From NCBI GenBank assembly GCA_000244995.1, contig CM001438.1:5002096-5066095 (forward strand): a stretch of DNA of 64,000 nt, read 5' to 3'. A program made the position numbers and the translations under genes. The notes under the pieces are model-generated. The model ran no database searches and was not told the origin of the DNA. It worked only from the letters and a program-made list of their open reading frames with translations. Positions 1 through 7,846 of the stretch are shown here, piece by piece. Within the stretch, counting starts at the first letter, position 1; each line of letters opens with the position of its first letter. The DNA is from Burkholderiales bacterium JOSHI_001 (GTDB taxonomy: Bacteria; Pseudomonadota; Gammaproteobacteria; Burkholderiales; Burkholderiaceae_C).

Positions 1-230
1 ACCTCGGCCAGCGAGCCCGCGGTGGCGGCGTCGGCGCCGCGTTGGCGCAGGTAGTCGCTCACCTGGGCAGCCGGCGTGGCCTGGGACAGGCGGGACAAGG
101 ACTGCCCCGGCGCAGCGCGGGCCACGCGGGCCTCGCCGGCATGGGACAGGCCGGCCAGCGCCAGCGCCAGCGTTGACAAGGTCGCCGCGGCGACCGTCTT
201 CAGGCGCAGCGCGCCCTGTTTGCGAACCAT
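1..230 (-). CDS. N-terminus of an exported protein, cut by the window edge
   Basis: Seen: an open frame starts at an ATG at 230 and runs off the left edge, giving 76 codons. A GGAGAG ribosome-binding sequence lies about 5 nt upstream of the ATG. The first 27 or so residues form a clear Sec signal peptide: basic start (MVRKQ), an Ala/Leu-rich core, and a likely cleavage after SHA. The mature start is Ala/Arg-rich and contains a QVSDYLRQRG helix-like segment. No catalytic motif is inside the window, so no function is given. A start like this, followed by a short helical segment, is seen in propeptides of secreted proteases, but that is only a guess. The gene is separated from xerD by about 226 bp. 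Confidence 0.6.
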   Translation of the reverse strand, partial: MVRKQGALRLKTVAAATLSTLALALAGLSHAGEARVARAAPGQSLSRLSQATPAAQVSDYLRQRGADAATAGSLAE

Positions 231-456
231 GAATCTCTCCGTGCGTCCCAGCAGGACGCGGTTGAATGTTCAGCGGTGCATCCCTGCACCAGAACACGTC
301 GGCCCCTCCGAAACGGATGCTAGGCGATGGCACCTCGTTTGGTCAGTTGGGTTGATCCCCCTCACGGGGGTCGGCGTGCGACTTCCGTCACGAAGCGCCT
401 AGGGATGCCGCTCAGGATTTCACGGCCTGTGAGCAGATGTTGCCGCGGTCCGCGGG
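231..456. other. Intergenic gap between xerD and the exported protein
   Basis: No credible gene is seen here. The only structure is a small dyad, CCCCC-tcac-GGGGG, near 355-370. It could act as a weak GC-rich stop for xerD transcription, but no T-run follows it on the minus strand. The SD sequence for the exported protein lies next to 231. Confidence 0.4.
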
Positions 457-1383
457 TCAACCCCGAGGGTGGTGCTGGGCGTGCAGCTGGCGCAGCCGCT
501 CACGCGCCACATGGGTGTAGATGGTGGTGGTGGAGATGTCGGCGTGGCCCAGCAGCATCTGCACCGCGCGCAGGTCGGCGCCGTGGTTCAGCAGGTGGGT
601 GGCGAAGGCGTGGCGCAGCGTGTGCGGCGACAGCGGTGCGCTGATGCCGGCGCTGCGCGCGTGGCGCTTGACCAGGTTCCAGAACATCTGCCGCGTCATG
701 CCGGCGCCGCGCACGGTGACGAACAGGGCATCGCTCACCCGCCCGGCCAGGATGGCGGGCCGCGCGTCCTGCAGGTAGCGCGCCAGCCAGTGCGCGGCCT
801 CGGCACCGAAGGGCACCAGGCGCTCCTTCGCGCCCTTGCCCATCACCCGCAGAACGCCTTCGGCCAGGCCCACGCGCACCGTCGCCAGCTCCACCAGTTC
901 GCTCACGCGCAGGCCGCTGGCGTACATCAGCTCCAGCATCGCGCGGTCGCGCAGGCCCAGTGCTTGTGACAGGTCTGGCGCACCCAGCAAGGCTTCCACC
1001 TGCGCTTCGCTCAGCACCTTGGGCACGCGCAGCGGCATGCGGGCCGATTCGATGCGCAGCGTGGGGTCGGCCGCCACCAGGCGTTCACGCACCGCCCAGC
1101 GGAAGTAGCGCTTGAAGACGGTGAGCCGACGGTTGGTGGTGCTGGAGCGGCTGCCGGCGTGGCGCGCGGCGATGTAGCCCAGCAGGTCGGCCTCGCTGCT
1201 TTGCACCAGGCTGCGGCCGGCCTGGGCGTGCAGCCAGCCGGCGTACAGGCCCAGGTCGCGGCGGTAGGCCGCCAGGGTGTTCTTGGCCAGGCCGTCCTCG
1301 ATCCACAGCGCGTCGCAGAAGCGCTTGATGGCTGCGGCGCTGTCGGGGTCGGGCGCTGGTGCCTGGCGCTCGTCAGTCGCCAT
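457..1383 (-). CDS. xerD: Site-specific tyrosine recombinase XerD
   Basis: XerD acts with XerC at dif to resolve chromosome dimers at division. Seen: 308 residues from the ATG at 1383, the family length. An N-terminal SAM-like core-binding domain covers about residues 14-105 and the catalytic domain about 125-305. The full catalytic set is present: R159 (SGLRVSEL), K183 (GKGAKER), H254 and R257 (HTLRHAFATH), H280 (LGHADIST) and nucleophile Y289 (TIYTH). The frame can be extended upstream to 1542, but that region is coding for the preceding gene in another frame, and the start at 1383 gives the expected XerD N-terminus. It overlaps the stop of the NAD(P)-binding gene by 11 bp, so the two are probably co-transcribed. 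XerC is the alternative; the sequence features fit XerD better. Confidence 0.85.
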   Translation of the reverse strand: MATDERQAPAPDPDSAAAIKRFCDALWIEDGLAKNTLAAYRRDLGLYAGWLHAQAGRSLVQSSEADLLGYIAARHAGSRSSTTNRRLTVFKRYFRWAVRERLVAADPTLRIESARMPLRVPKVLSEAQVEALLGAPDLSQALGLRDRAMLELMYASGLRVSELVELATVRVGLAEGVLRVMGKGAKERLVPFGAEAAHWLARYLQDARPAILAGRVSDALFVTVRGAGMTRQMFWNLVKRHARSAGISAPLSPHTLRHAFATHLLNHGADLRAVQMLLGHADISTTTIYTHVARERLRQLHAQHHPRG

Positions 1384-2341
1384 GCCGGCGGCGCCAGCGT
1401 TCGAGGTCGGCGTCGCGCTGGGCGCCGGCCGATTCCAGCTCGCTGGCCTGCGCGATGCTGTGCGCTTCGATGCCCAGATCGGCCAGCCCCGGCAGGGTGC
1501 CGCTGGCCACGTTGGGCACCTGCAGCGACGCCAGGTTGTCACGCGACATCAGTGGGCCGCCGGGCATGAATTCCAGCGTCAGGGCCTGCAGCCGCGCCAG
1601 CGGCGCAGGCAGCGGCAGCACCGGCCGGTGGCGGCCCGTGCGCGCGCCCGCCAGCTTCACCAACTGGGCCAGCGTGTACACCTGCGGGCCGGCGATGTCG
1701 AAAGTCTTGCCGACGGTGGCGCGGTCGGCCAGGCATTGCAGCAGGGCCTGGGCCACGTCGCCCACCCACACCGGCTGCAGTTGCGCGCCGGCGCCGCCCA
1801 GCGGCATGACCGGGAACACCGCCTGCAGCGCGGCGAACAGGTTCAGGAACCTGTCCTCGGCACCGAAGATGACCGACGGCCGCAGCAGCGTGAGCTCCAG
1901 CCCGCCCGCCCCCGCCGCCGCCTGCTGCAGCACCGCTTCGCCACGGGCCTTGCTGCGCAGGTACATCGACGGTGCCTGCAGCCCCACGCCCAGGGCGCTG
2001 ACATGCACCAGCCGCCGCACGCCCACGGCCGCGCAGGCCGCGGCCAGGCGCTGGGGAAGCGTGACGTGCACCTGCTCGAAGTCGGCCTCGCGGCCGTGCA
2101 GGATGGCCACCAGGTTCACCACCGCATCGGCGCCCTGCAGCACGCGCCGCAGGTCGGCGTCGTCCTGCACCCGGGCCTGCAGCAGTTGCACCGTGGGCAG
2201 CGAGCGCAGCGCCTGGCCGCTGGCCAGGCGGCGCGTGGGCACCACCAGTTGCAAGGCAGTGCCCACGGTGGCCGCGGCGCGGACCGCGAAGGCCCGGCCG
2301 ACGAAGCCGGTACCACCCAGCACCACCACACGGCCGGCCAT
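1373..2341 (-). CDS. NAD(P)-binding epimerase-like protein, complex I NDUFA9-type family
   Basis: Seen: 322 residues with an N-terminal Rossmann fold, dinucleotide motif GGTGFVG at residues 9-15. An RLVHVSALGV stretch and an RPSVIFG motif in the middle are typical of atypical short-chain dehydrogenases of the NDUFA9/YbjT type. These lack the full Tyr-x-x-x-Lys catalytic pair, bind NAD(P)H and are often annotated as complex I NDUFA9 subunit family. Actual substrate and partner are unknown. The ATG at 2341 is chosen over an upstream TTG at 2359 because the TTG lies inside the Bug gene. The Bug stop lies 10 bp before the ATG, and the gene's own stop overlaps xerD. The three genes look like one minus-strand unit. 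Confidence 0.75.
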   Translation of the reverse strand: MAGRVVVLGGTGFVGRAFAVRAAATVGTALQLVVPTRRLASGQALRSLPTVQLLQARVQDDADLRRVLQGADAVVNLVAILHGREADFEQVHVTLPQRLAAACAAVGVRRLVHVSALGVGLQAPSMYLRSKARGEAVLQQAAAGAGGLELTLLRPSVIFGAEDRFLNLFAALQAVFPVMPLGGAGAQLQPVWVGDVAQALLQCLADRATVGKTFDIAGPQVYTLAQLVKLAGARTGRHRPVLPLPAPLARLQALTLEFMPGGPLMSRDNLASLQVPNVASGTLPGLADLGIEAHSIAQASELESAGAQRDADLERWRRRHGD

Positions 2342-2351
2342 GGTGTCGCCC

Positions 2352-3323
2352 TCAGTCAAGCTTCAACTTCTGGTTTTCGACCACTTTCTTGTACACCTCG
2401 AACTCGGCCTTGATCTGTGCGGCGAAGTCGGCCGGGCTGTTCAGCACCAGCAGCGAACCGGTGTCCTCGATGCGCTTCTTCACCTCGGGCAGCTCGGCGG
2501 TCTTCTTCACCGCATCGTGCACCTTGTCCACCACCTCCTTGGGCAATCCCTTGGGGCCGTAGATGCCGTAGTAGGCCATGCGGTTCACCGGTTCCAGGCC
2601 CAGTTCCTTGAAGGTGGGCACGTTGGGCAGCTGGGTCAGGCGGGCCGGCGCGGCCACCACGATGGCCACCAGCCGGCCGTCCTTGATGAAGGGCAGCGCC
2701 GAAGGCAGGTTGTCAAAGATGATGGGCACCTGGCCGGCCACGGTGTCGTTCAGGGCCGGGCCCGCGCCGCGGTAGGGGATGTGGGTGACGAAGACGCCGG
2801 CCAGGCTCTTGTACAGCTCCATCTGCAGGTGGCCGATGCCGCCGGTGCCGCTGCTGGAGAAGCTGTACTTGCCGGGGTTCTTCTTCAGCTCGGCGACGAA
2901 GCCCTTGTAGTCCTTGGCCGGGAAGCTGGGGTGCACCGCAATCACGTTGGGCGTGGCCGCCACGTTGATGATGGGCGTGAAATCGGTCAGCGGGTTGTAG
3001 GCGATCTTGGGGTTGATGGCCGGGTTGGCCGCGGTGGTGGACACCGTGGCCATGCCCAGCGCGTAGCCGTCCGGCGCGGCCTTGGACGTCTCGGTGGCCC
3101 CCACCGAGCCGCCGCCGCCGGCCTTGTTTTCCACCACCAGGGTCTGGCCCAGCGCCGGGCCGATCTTTTCAGCCACCACGCGGGCCACGATGTCGGTGGT
3201 GCCGCCGGGCGCGAAGGGCACCACCAGGCGAACGGGCTTGTTCGGGTAGCCCTGGGCCTGCACCGGGCCGGCCGCCACCACGGCGGTCGCGGCCAGGGAA
3301 ACAACAAGAGCCAGCTTGTTCAT
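2352..3323 (-). CDS. Bug-family periplasmic solute-binding receptor (TctC type)
   Basis: Seen: 323 residues. A Sec signal peptide is cleaved near residue 24 (PVQAQ/GYP). It is followed by the family opening [16 protein letters not shown], the site where Bug proteins hold a carboxylate through water molecules, then the NKAGGGG segment and a central PFAPGG/GTGGIGH pattern. Bug proteins capture organic acids, amides or small aromatics in the periplasm. No TctA/TctB membrane subunits are nearby, which is normal for the orphan receptors that Burkholderiales carry in large numbers. The start at 3323 has AAGGAG about 10 nt upstream; longer readings of the frame have no such signal. The ligand cannot be read from sequence. 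Confidence 0.88.
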   Translation of the reverse strand: MNKLALVVSLAATAVVAAGPVQAQGYPNKPVRLVVPFAPGGTTDIVARVVAEKIGPALGQTLVVENKAGGGGSVGATETSKAAPDGYALGMATVSTTAANPAINPKIAYNPLTDFTPIINVAATPNVIAVHPSFPAKDYKGFVAELKKNPGKYSFSSSGTGGIGHLQMELYKSLAGVFVTHIPYRGAGPALNDTVAGQVPIIFDNLPSALPFIKDGRLVAIVVAAPARLTQLPNVPTFKELGLEPVNRMAYYGIYGPKGLPKEVVDKVHDAVKKTAELPEVKKRIEDTGSLLVLNSPADFAAQIKAEFEVYKKVVENQKLKLD

Positions 3324-3402
3324 GCGAGGGGTACTCCTTGAAGGATTGATCAGGGGAATCCAGCCCATTCTGGCAGCGACACGGTGGCAGGCGGCCCCGT
3401 GC

Positions 3403-4023
3403 TTACTTGGGCTTGCCGCCCAGCAGGCCGATCTTCATCTTGTCGTCCACCGGACGCTCGCCCAGGAACACCGACAGCAGCGCGGCGTAGTGGTCCGCAC
3501 CGGGCACCGGCTGGCCGCGCACCTGGCCGTTGACCACCATCACCAGGCCCTTGGCCGGCACGAAGTCCAGGTTGATGACATCGCCCTTCTTCACCTGGCC
3601 CACGCCGCGCATGTTGGCGTCGAACTGGGCCATGGGCTCGGCCAGCGCCGGCTGCAGCGCGGCCGGCATGTTGCGGCCCACGCCCTTGTGGAAGGCCTTG
3701 ATGAATTCTTCGACCGACACGTCCACCAGCATGCGCATCTGCAGCCGCTTAGGGCCGGGGCTGGACATGGCCTGGGCCGGCGTGCTGGCAGGCTGGGCCA
3801 GGTACAGGCCCGCGGCGTAGCCGGTGAACCAGGCCACGGTGCGGGTGCCCACGCCATTCAGGCGCAGGTCCTGGCCATCCACCCGGGCGGCGTTGTCAAA
3901 GGCCACGCCGGCGATCTTGGTGCTGGCCTGCGCATGCGCCCCATGGGCCAGGGCCAGCCCCAGCAACAACACCAGCAGCAGGGCCAGCAAGGTGGAGGCC
4001 GGGCGGTTCGGGCGTGGGCTCAT
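3403..4023 (-). CDS. Secreted chalcone-isomerase-like domain protein
   Basis: Seen: 206 residues from the ATG at 4023, with a signal peptide (Leu-rich core [15 protein letters not shown], cleavage after AHAQA). The mature region matches the bacterial chalcone isomerase-like family: start [13 protein letters not shown], then [39 protein letters not shown], and a C-terminal [17 protein letters not shown]. Bacterial members are exported, are not linked to flavonoids and have no settled function; fatty-acid binding has been discussed for related folds. An ORF reading to 4170 would place the signal peptide internally, so the shorter start is used. The gene is divergent from the AEC transporter at 4169. 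Substrate unknown. Confidence 0.8.
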   Translation of the reverse strand: MSPRPNRPASTLLALLLVLLLGLALAHGAHAQASTKIAGVAFDNAARVDGQDLRLNGVGTRTVAWFTGYAAGLYLAQPASTPAQAMSSPGPKRLQMRMLVDVSVEEFIKAFHKGVGRNMPAALQPALAEPMAQFDANMRGVGQVKKGDVINLDFVPAKGLVMVVNGQVRGQPVPGADHYAALLSVFLGERPVDDKMKIGLLGGKPK

Positions 4024-4168
4024 GTCGGTGGGGCTGGGGGGCGTGGGTGGTGACAGCGGCTGCAAGAACGCGCGGAACGCGCTGGCGGAAGACAGGCGCC
4101 AGGCAGGGCACATTGTGGCAAGGCCCGCGCCGCCGTGGGGCACCAGGGCTGCATGGGACACTCGTCGC

Positions 4169-5077
4169 ATGCCCGACCTGCTGTTGCTGCTGCCGGACTT
4201 TGCGCTGATCGCCTGCGGCTACTTCATCTGCCGCCACACCCCGCTGGACCGGAGCGTTTGGGACGGCGCCGAGCGCCTGGTGTACTACCTGCTGTTCCCC
4301 GCGCTGCTGTTCAACGCCATCATGCGCAACCCCCTGCAGCCCAGCGCAGCGCTGCCCATCGTCGGCAGCGGACTGGCCATCGTGGGCTGCGGCATCGCGC
4401 TGGCCTATGCCCTGCGCTGGGTGCCGGGCACCAATGCCCTGCTGCACGCGTCGGGCGCACAAACCGCCTTCCGCTTCAATTCCTACGTCGGCCTGGCGCT
4501 GGCCGAACGCCTGGCCGGCGCCCAGGGCCTGGCCTGGTTCGCGCTGCTGGTGTCGGTGTGCGTGCCGGTGTGCAATGTGGCCGCGGTGCTGCCCCTGGCG
4601 CGCCAGGGCGGCCAGGGCTTCGTGCGTGAACTGCTGCGCAACCCGCTGATCCTGGCCACCGTGGCCGGGCTCAGCGGCAACCTGCTCGGGCTGCACCTGC
4701 CGGAACTGGTGTCCATCACGCTGCAGCGCATGGGCGCCGCGGCGCTGCCCCTGGGGCTGATGGCGGTGGGCGCGGGCCTGCGATTCGGCGCCCTGCGCGA
4801 CGCCCCCGGCCTGGCCGCCGCGCTGATGGCCATTCGCCACCTGGCCCTGCCGGCGCTGGCCATCGTGCTGGTGGTGGGCCTGGACATGCCGGCCGCACAG
4901 CAGGCCACGCTGGTGGCCTTTGCGTCGCTGCCCACCGCCAGCAGCGCCTACGTGCTGGCCACGCGCATGGGCGGCAGCGGCCCTTACGTGGCCGGCTTGG
5001 TGACGGTCAGCACCTTGGTGGCCATGCTGGGCCTGCCGTTGGCGCTGGTGGCGCTGGCCTGGGCCGCCGGCCGCTGA
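4169..5077 (+). CDS. AEC-family (auxin efflux carrier-like) permease
   Basis: Seen: 302 residues and about ten hydrophobic segments in two five-helix halves. The start MPDLLLLLPDFALIACGYF and the phrase YYLLFPALLFNAI are typical of the AEC/YfdV/MdcF family. The second half contains LPLGLMAVGAGLR and FASLPTASSAYVLA, both conserved family signatures. Bacterial AEC carriers move organic acids such as malonate or malate; the substrate here cannot be assigned. The ORF is open far upstream, but only the ATG at 4169 begins at a plausible first helix. It is transcribed alone, divergent from the chalcone-isomerase-like gene. Confidence 0.83.
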   Translation: MPDLLLLLPDFALIACGYFICRHTPLDRSVWDGAERLVYYLLFPALLFNAIMRNPLQPSAALPIVGSGLAIVGCGIALAYALRWVPGTNALLHASGAQTAFRFNSYVGLALAERLAGAQGLAWFALLVSVCVPVCNVAAVLPLARQGGQGFVRELLRNPLILATVAGLSGNLLGLHLPELVSITLQRMGAAALPLGLMAVGAGLRFGALRDAPGLAAALMAIRHLALPALAIVLVVGLDMPAAQQATLVAFASLPTASSAYVLATRMGGSGPYVAGLVTVSTLVAMLGLPLALVALAWAAGR

Positions 5078-5278
5078 AGCACCAACGGTGCGCATGCGCC
5101 GTCCGCTTGCGCTTGAACGTGACAAACGCACACCCGCGTTCGTGCGGAATTGAGCATGCGGGGGCTATCAAGCCCTCAAGCCCCGCCTTAAGCTGCCGAC
5201 AGGACGGCCAGCAGCCGATCCTATAAAACGCACGGCCACCTTGATGGCTGGAAAAAGCACACGTTGGGAACCCTGCAA
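5078..5278. promoter_or_regulatory. Upstream region of the first PEP-CTERM gene
   Basis: A 201-bp non-coding gap. The only promoter-like element I see is TATAAA at 5222-5227, an AT-rich island in very GC-rich sequence and a plausible -10, leaving a leader of about 45 nt. No convincing -35 box and no sigma-54 -24/-12 pair were found. Confidence 0.3.
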
Positions 5279-5836
5279 ATGACTTTGAACCTGCTTCGCG
5301 CTGCGGCGCTGGCCTGCACCGTGGCCGCCGCCGGCCCCGCCCTGGCGGCCGACCATGTCTATTCGCTGGAAGGCTTCAACGGCGGCGGCACGGCCACGCT
5401 GGCCTTCAGCGCCACCGACACCAACGGCGACCAGGCCCTGGACTGGTATGGCCTGTTCAACCCGGCCAATGACGCGTTCAGCGCGCTCAACCTCAGCTTC
5501 ACCGGCGACACGCTGGTGGCACCCTTCAGCCTGGTCCTGAACGACATCCTGCGCCTGCACCTGGACGCCACCACGCTGAGCGTGGTGGGCACCCACCAGT
5601 CGGTCACGCTGGAAGGCCAGCGCAATGTGTTCAGCAGCTACAGCTACATCGACAGCGGCGACCGCGCCATCGGCAGCGCGATGGCGATGTCGATCAACGC
5701 CTCCACGGTGAGCCTGTCCACGGCCAACCAGTCGCTGCCGGTGCTGGCGCCGGTGCCCGAGCCCGAGACCTGGGCCCTGGTGCTGGCAGGCCTGTGCGTG
5801 GTGGCCTTCGTCGCCAGCCGCCACAACTCCCGCTGA
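5279..5836 (+). CDS. PEP-CTERM sorted exported protein
   Basis: Seen: 185 residues. A signal peptide (LLRAAALACTVAAAGPALAA) is followed by a domain of about 130 residues rich in Asn, Thr, Ser and Gly. The C-terminal tail has the PEP-CTERM layout: VPEPETWALVLAGL, a hydrophobic helix, then basic residues (ASRHNSR). Such tails are recognised by exosortase, which transfers the protein to the envelope or an exopolysaccharide matrix. The central domain is not recognised. The ATG at 5279 is used because the preceding TTG at 5264 would only add five residues before the signal peptide. The stop lies 1 bp from that of convergent queG, inside a short palindrome (CGCTGA-a-TCAGCG). Confidence 0.8.
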   Translation: MTLNLLRAAALACTVAAAGPALAADHVYSLEGFNGGGTATLAFSATDTNGDQALDWYGLFNPANDAFSALNLSFTGDTLVAPFSLVLNDILRLHLDATTLSVVGTHQSVTLEGQRNVFSSYSYIDSGDRAIGSAMAMSINASTVSLSTANQSLPVLAPVPEPETWALVLAGLCVVAFVASRHNSR

Positions 5837-5837
5837 A

Positions 5838-6932
5838 TCAGCGCTGGGCCAAGGCCCAGGCGATGTGTTCACGCAGGTTGGCGTTGGCGCCATCCCACGC
5901 AGCCTGCAGCGCCGCAGCCGCTTCGGGCCAGGGCGCTGCGCGCAAGGCATTGCCCAGCGCCACCGCGATGTTGCGGCGCCAACGCGCATGGCCGATGCGG
6001 CGGATGGCACTGCCTTCGGTGCGCTTCAGGAAGCTGGCCTCGTCCCAAGCGAACAGCACCAGCAACTGCGCGTCCTGCAGGTCGGCGCGCACATCGAAAT
6101 CGGGCAGCGGGCTGCGCCGCGCGTACTTGTTCCAGGGGCAGGCCAACTGGCAGTCGTCGCAGCCGTAGATGCGGTTGCCCAGGGGCGCGCGCAAGGCCTC
6201 GGGAATCGCGCCGTCGTGCTCGATGGTGAGGTAGGAAATGCAGCGCCGCGCATCCAGCCGGTAGGGCGCCACGATGGCCTGGGTGGGGCACAGGTCGATG
6301 CAGGCGCGGCACTGGCCGCAGTGCGCGCTTTCGGGCGCGGTCAGCGGCAGCGGCAGGTCCACGTAGATCTCGCCCAGGAAGAAGGTGGAGCCGGCCTCGC
6401 GCGACAGCATCAGCGTGTGCTTGCCGCGCCAGCCCAGGCCGGCGCGCTGCGCCAGTTCCACCTCCAGCACCGGTGCCGAATCGGTGAACACACGGTGGCC
6501 CAGCGGGCCCACCTCGGCCGCCAGGCGGTCGGCCAGTTGCTGCAGGCGCGCGCGCAGCACCTTGTGATAGTCCCGCCCACGGGCGTACAGCGACACCGCG
6601 GCCTGCTGCGGCGATTGCAGGCGCTGCCATTCCAGCGCCTGCCAGCCTTCGGGCGTGCTGCGCGGCAGGTAGTCCATGCGGGCGCTGACCACCCGCACCG
6701 TGCCGGGCACCAGCTCGGCCGGGCGGGCGCGCTTCAGGCCGTGCGCGGCCATGTAGCCCATGCTGCCGTGAAAGCCCGCCGCCAGCCAGGCCAGCAGGCC
6801 GGGCTCGGCCTCGTGCAGGTCCACGTCGGCCACGCCGATCTGTGAGAATCCCAGCCCATCGCCCCAGGTGCGCAAGGCCTGCAGCAACCGCTGCCCCTGC
6901 TCCAACGCCAAGAGTTCGTGACCGTCCCGCAT
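5838..6932 (-). CDS. queG: Epoxyqueuosine reductase
   Basis: QueG performs the last step of queuosine synthesis, reducing epoxyqueuosine to queuosine in tRNA wobble position 34, using cobalamin and two [4Fe-4S] clusters. Seen: 364 residues, the family length. The N-terminal domain contains the tetrapyrrole-binding region with the conserved acid D151 in FTDSAPVLE. A ferredoxin-type domain follows: C205, C208, C211, C215 (CGQCRACIDLCP) and C258, C261, C265 (CDDCQLACPWN). The C-terminal region is HEAT-like and Ala-rich. The ATG at 6932 lies 6 nt after a TAGAAT hexamer, suggesting a leaderless mRNA. The gene is divergent from tsaE, and their 5' ends overlap by 15 bp. Confidence 0.95.
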   Translation of the reverse strand: MRDGHELLALEQGQRLLQALRTWGDGLGFSQIGVADVDLHEAEPGLLAWLAAGFHGSMGYMAAHGLKRARPAELVPGTVRVVSARMDYLPRSTPEGWQALEWQRLQSPQQAAVSLYARGRDYHKVLRARLQQLADRLAAEVGPLGHRVFTDSAPVLEVELAQRAGLGWRGKHTLMLSREAGSTFFLGEIYVDLPLPLTAPESAHCGQCRACIDLCPTQAIVAPYRLDARRCISYLTIEHDGAIPEALRAPLGNRIYGCDDCQLACPWNKYARRSPLPDFDVRADLQDAQLLVLFAWDEASFLKRTEGSAIRRIGHARWRRNIAVALGNALRAAPWPEAAAALQAAWDGANANLREHIAWALAQR

Positions 6933-7400
6933 CCACCGATTCTAGGAACGCAACAGTGGCATTGGCCCGACGAGGCGGCCTGCGCCGCCCAGGCCGCCGT
7001 TCTGGCGGCGCAGTCCGGGCTGGCTGACGCCTTCATCGCGCTGCACGGGCCGCTGGGCGCGGGCAAGACCACCTTCACGCGCCACCTCTTGCGCGCGCTG
7101 GGCGTCACCGGGCGCATCAAGAGCCCCAGCTACGCCCTGATGGAAACCTACCGCGTGGGCGAGCGCCCCATGGCGCACTGCGACTTCTACCGCTTCGGCG
7201 ACCCGGCCGAGTTCGTGGATGCGGGCCTGCGCGACGTGTTCGCCGCGCCGGGGCTGAAACTGGTGGAATGGCCCGAAAAGGCAGGCGACCTGCTGCCACG
7301 GCCCGACCTGGCGCTGCACCTGGAGCCCACCGGCGAGGGCGATGCCCGCCAGGTGCGCGCCGACGCCTTCACCCCGCGCGGGCTGGACCTGCTGGCATGA
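6918..7400 (+). CDS. tsaE: tRNA threonylcarbamoyladenosine biosynthesis ATPase TsaE
   Basis: TsaE is the ATPase that cycles with TsaB-TsaD to make t6A at tRNA position 37. Seen: 160 residues with a P-loop GPLGAGKTT at 44-52, then IKSPSYALMETY (switch region) and CDFYRFGDPAEF, followed by KLVEWPEKAG, all hallmarks of the family. The start is a GTG at 6918; no in-frame ATG occurs before the P-loop, and the Shine-Dalgarno is weak. The first 20 codons overlap the 5' end of divergent queG. The stop overlaps the next ATG (ATGA), so it leads a tsaE / acetyltransferase / amidase unit, similar to tsaE-amiB-mutL in enterics. Confidence 0.92.
   Translation: MTVPHPPILGTQQWHWPDEAACAAQAAVLAAQSGLADAFIALHGPLGAGKTTFTRHLLRALGVTGRIKSPSYALMETYRVGERPMAHCDFYRFGDPAEFVDAGLRDVFAAPGLKLVEWPEKAGDLLPRPDLALHLEPTGEGDARQVRADAFTPRGLDLLA
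6939..6944 (-). promoter_or_regulatory. Putative -10 box of queG (leaderless type)
   Basis: TAGAAT read on the minus strand, ending 6 nt before the queG ATG. The same hexamer at the same distance precedes mutL and pyrF. A start of transcription 6-7 nt downstream would fall at the initiation codon. Confidence 0.5.
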
Positions 7401-7846
7401 GCAAGGTGCCCGAACTGAGCGTGCGAGAAGCCACCCCGGCCGACTTCGACGCGCTGCAGGCCCTCTACCAGGGCTGCCGCGAGACCGCCGACTGGCTGCC
7501 GCCCCATTCGCGGCGCAGCGGCGACCTGGCCCACGACGCCTATGCCGAAACGCTGTGGCTGGCCCAGGACCGCGGCGGCAGCGCGCTGGGCTTCGTGGGC
7601 GTGTGGCGGCCCGAAGCCTTCATCCACCACCTGTACGTGCGCCCCGACGCCCAGCGCTGCGGTGTGGGCCGCGCGCTGCTGCAGGCACTGCACCATCACC
7701 TGCCGCTGCCCTGGCAGCTGAAATGCCTGGACGCCAACACCCGCGCCCTGGCCTTCTACCAGGCCCTGGGCTGGCAGGAGATGGGACGCGGCGGCGACGA
7801 CGACGGCCCCTGGCGATTGCTTCAATATGGCCACCGCGATGCCTGA
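7397..7846 (+). CDS. GNAT-family N-acetyltransferase
   Basis: Seen: 149 residues. The start LSVREATPADFDALQALY is the usual first strand and helix. The central strand IHHLYVRPDAQRCGVGRALLQAL carries the acetyl-CoA pyrophosphate-binding motif (Q/R-x-x-G-x-G/A), and CLDANTRALAFYQALGWQE is the final GNAT signature. Acceptor substrate unknown. It sits where rimI is sometimes found near the t6A genes, but it lacks features that would identify it as the ribosomal S18 acetyltransferase RimI, so no symbol is given. Its ATG overlaps the tsaE stop and its end overlaps the amidase start, so translation is probably coupled. Confidence 0.82.
   Translation: MSKVPELSVREATPADFDALQALYQGCRETADWLPPHSRRSGDLAHDAYAETLWLAQDRGGSALGFVGVWRPEAFIHHLYVRPDAQRCGVGRALLQALHHHLPLPWQLKCLDANTRALAFYQALGWQEMGRGGDDDGPWRLLQYGHRDA

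Noticed and set aside
7397-7846. Calling the GNAT gene rimI
   Set aside because: Only general GNAT motifs are visible; adjacency to tsaE is suggestive but not enough.
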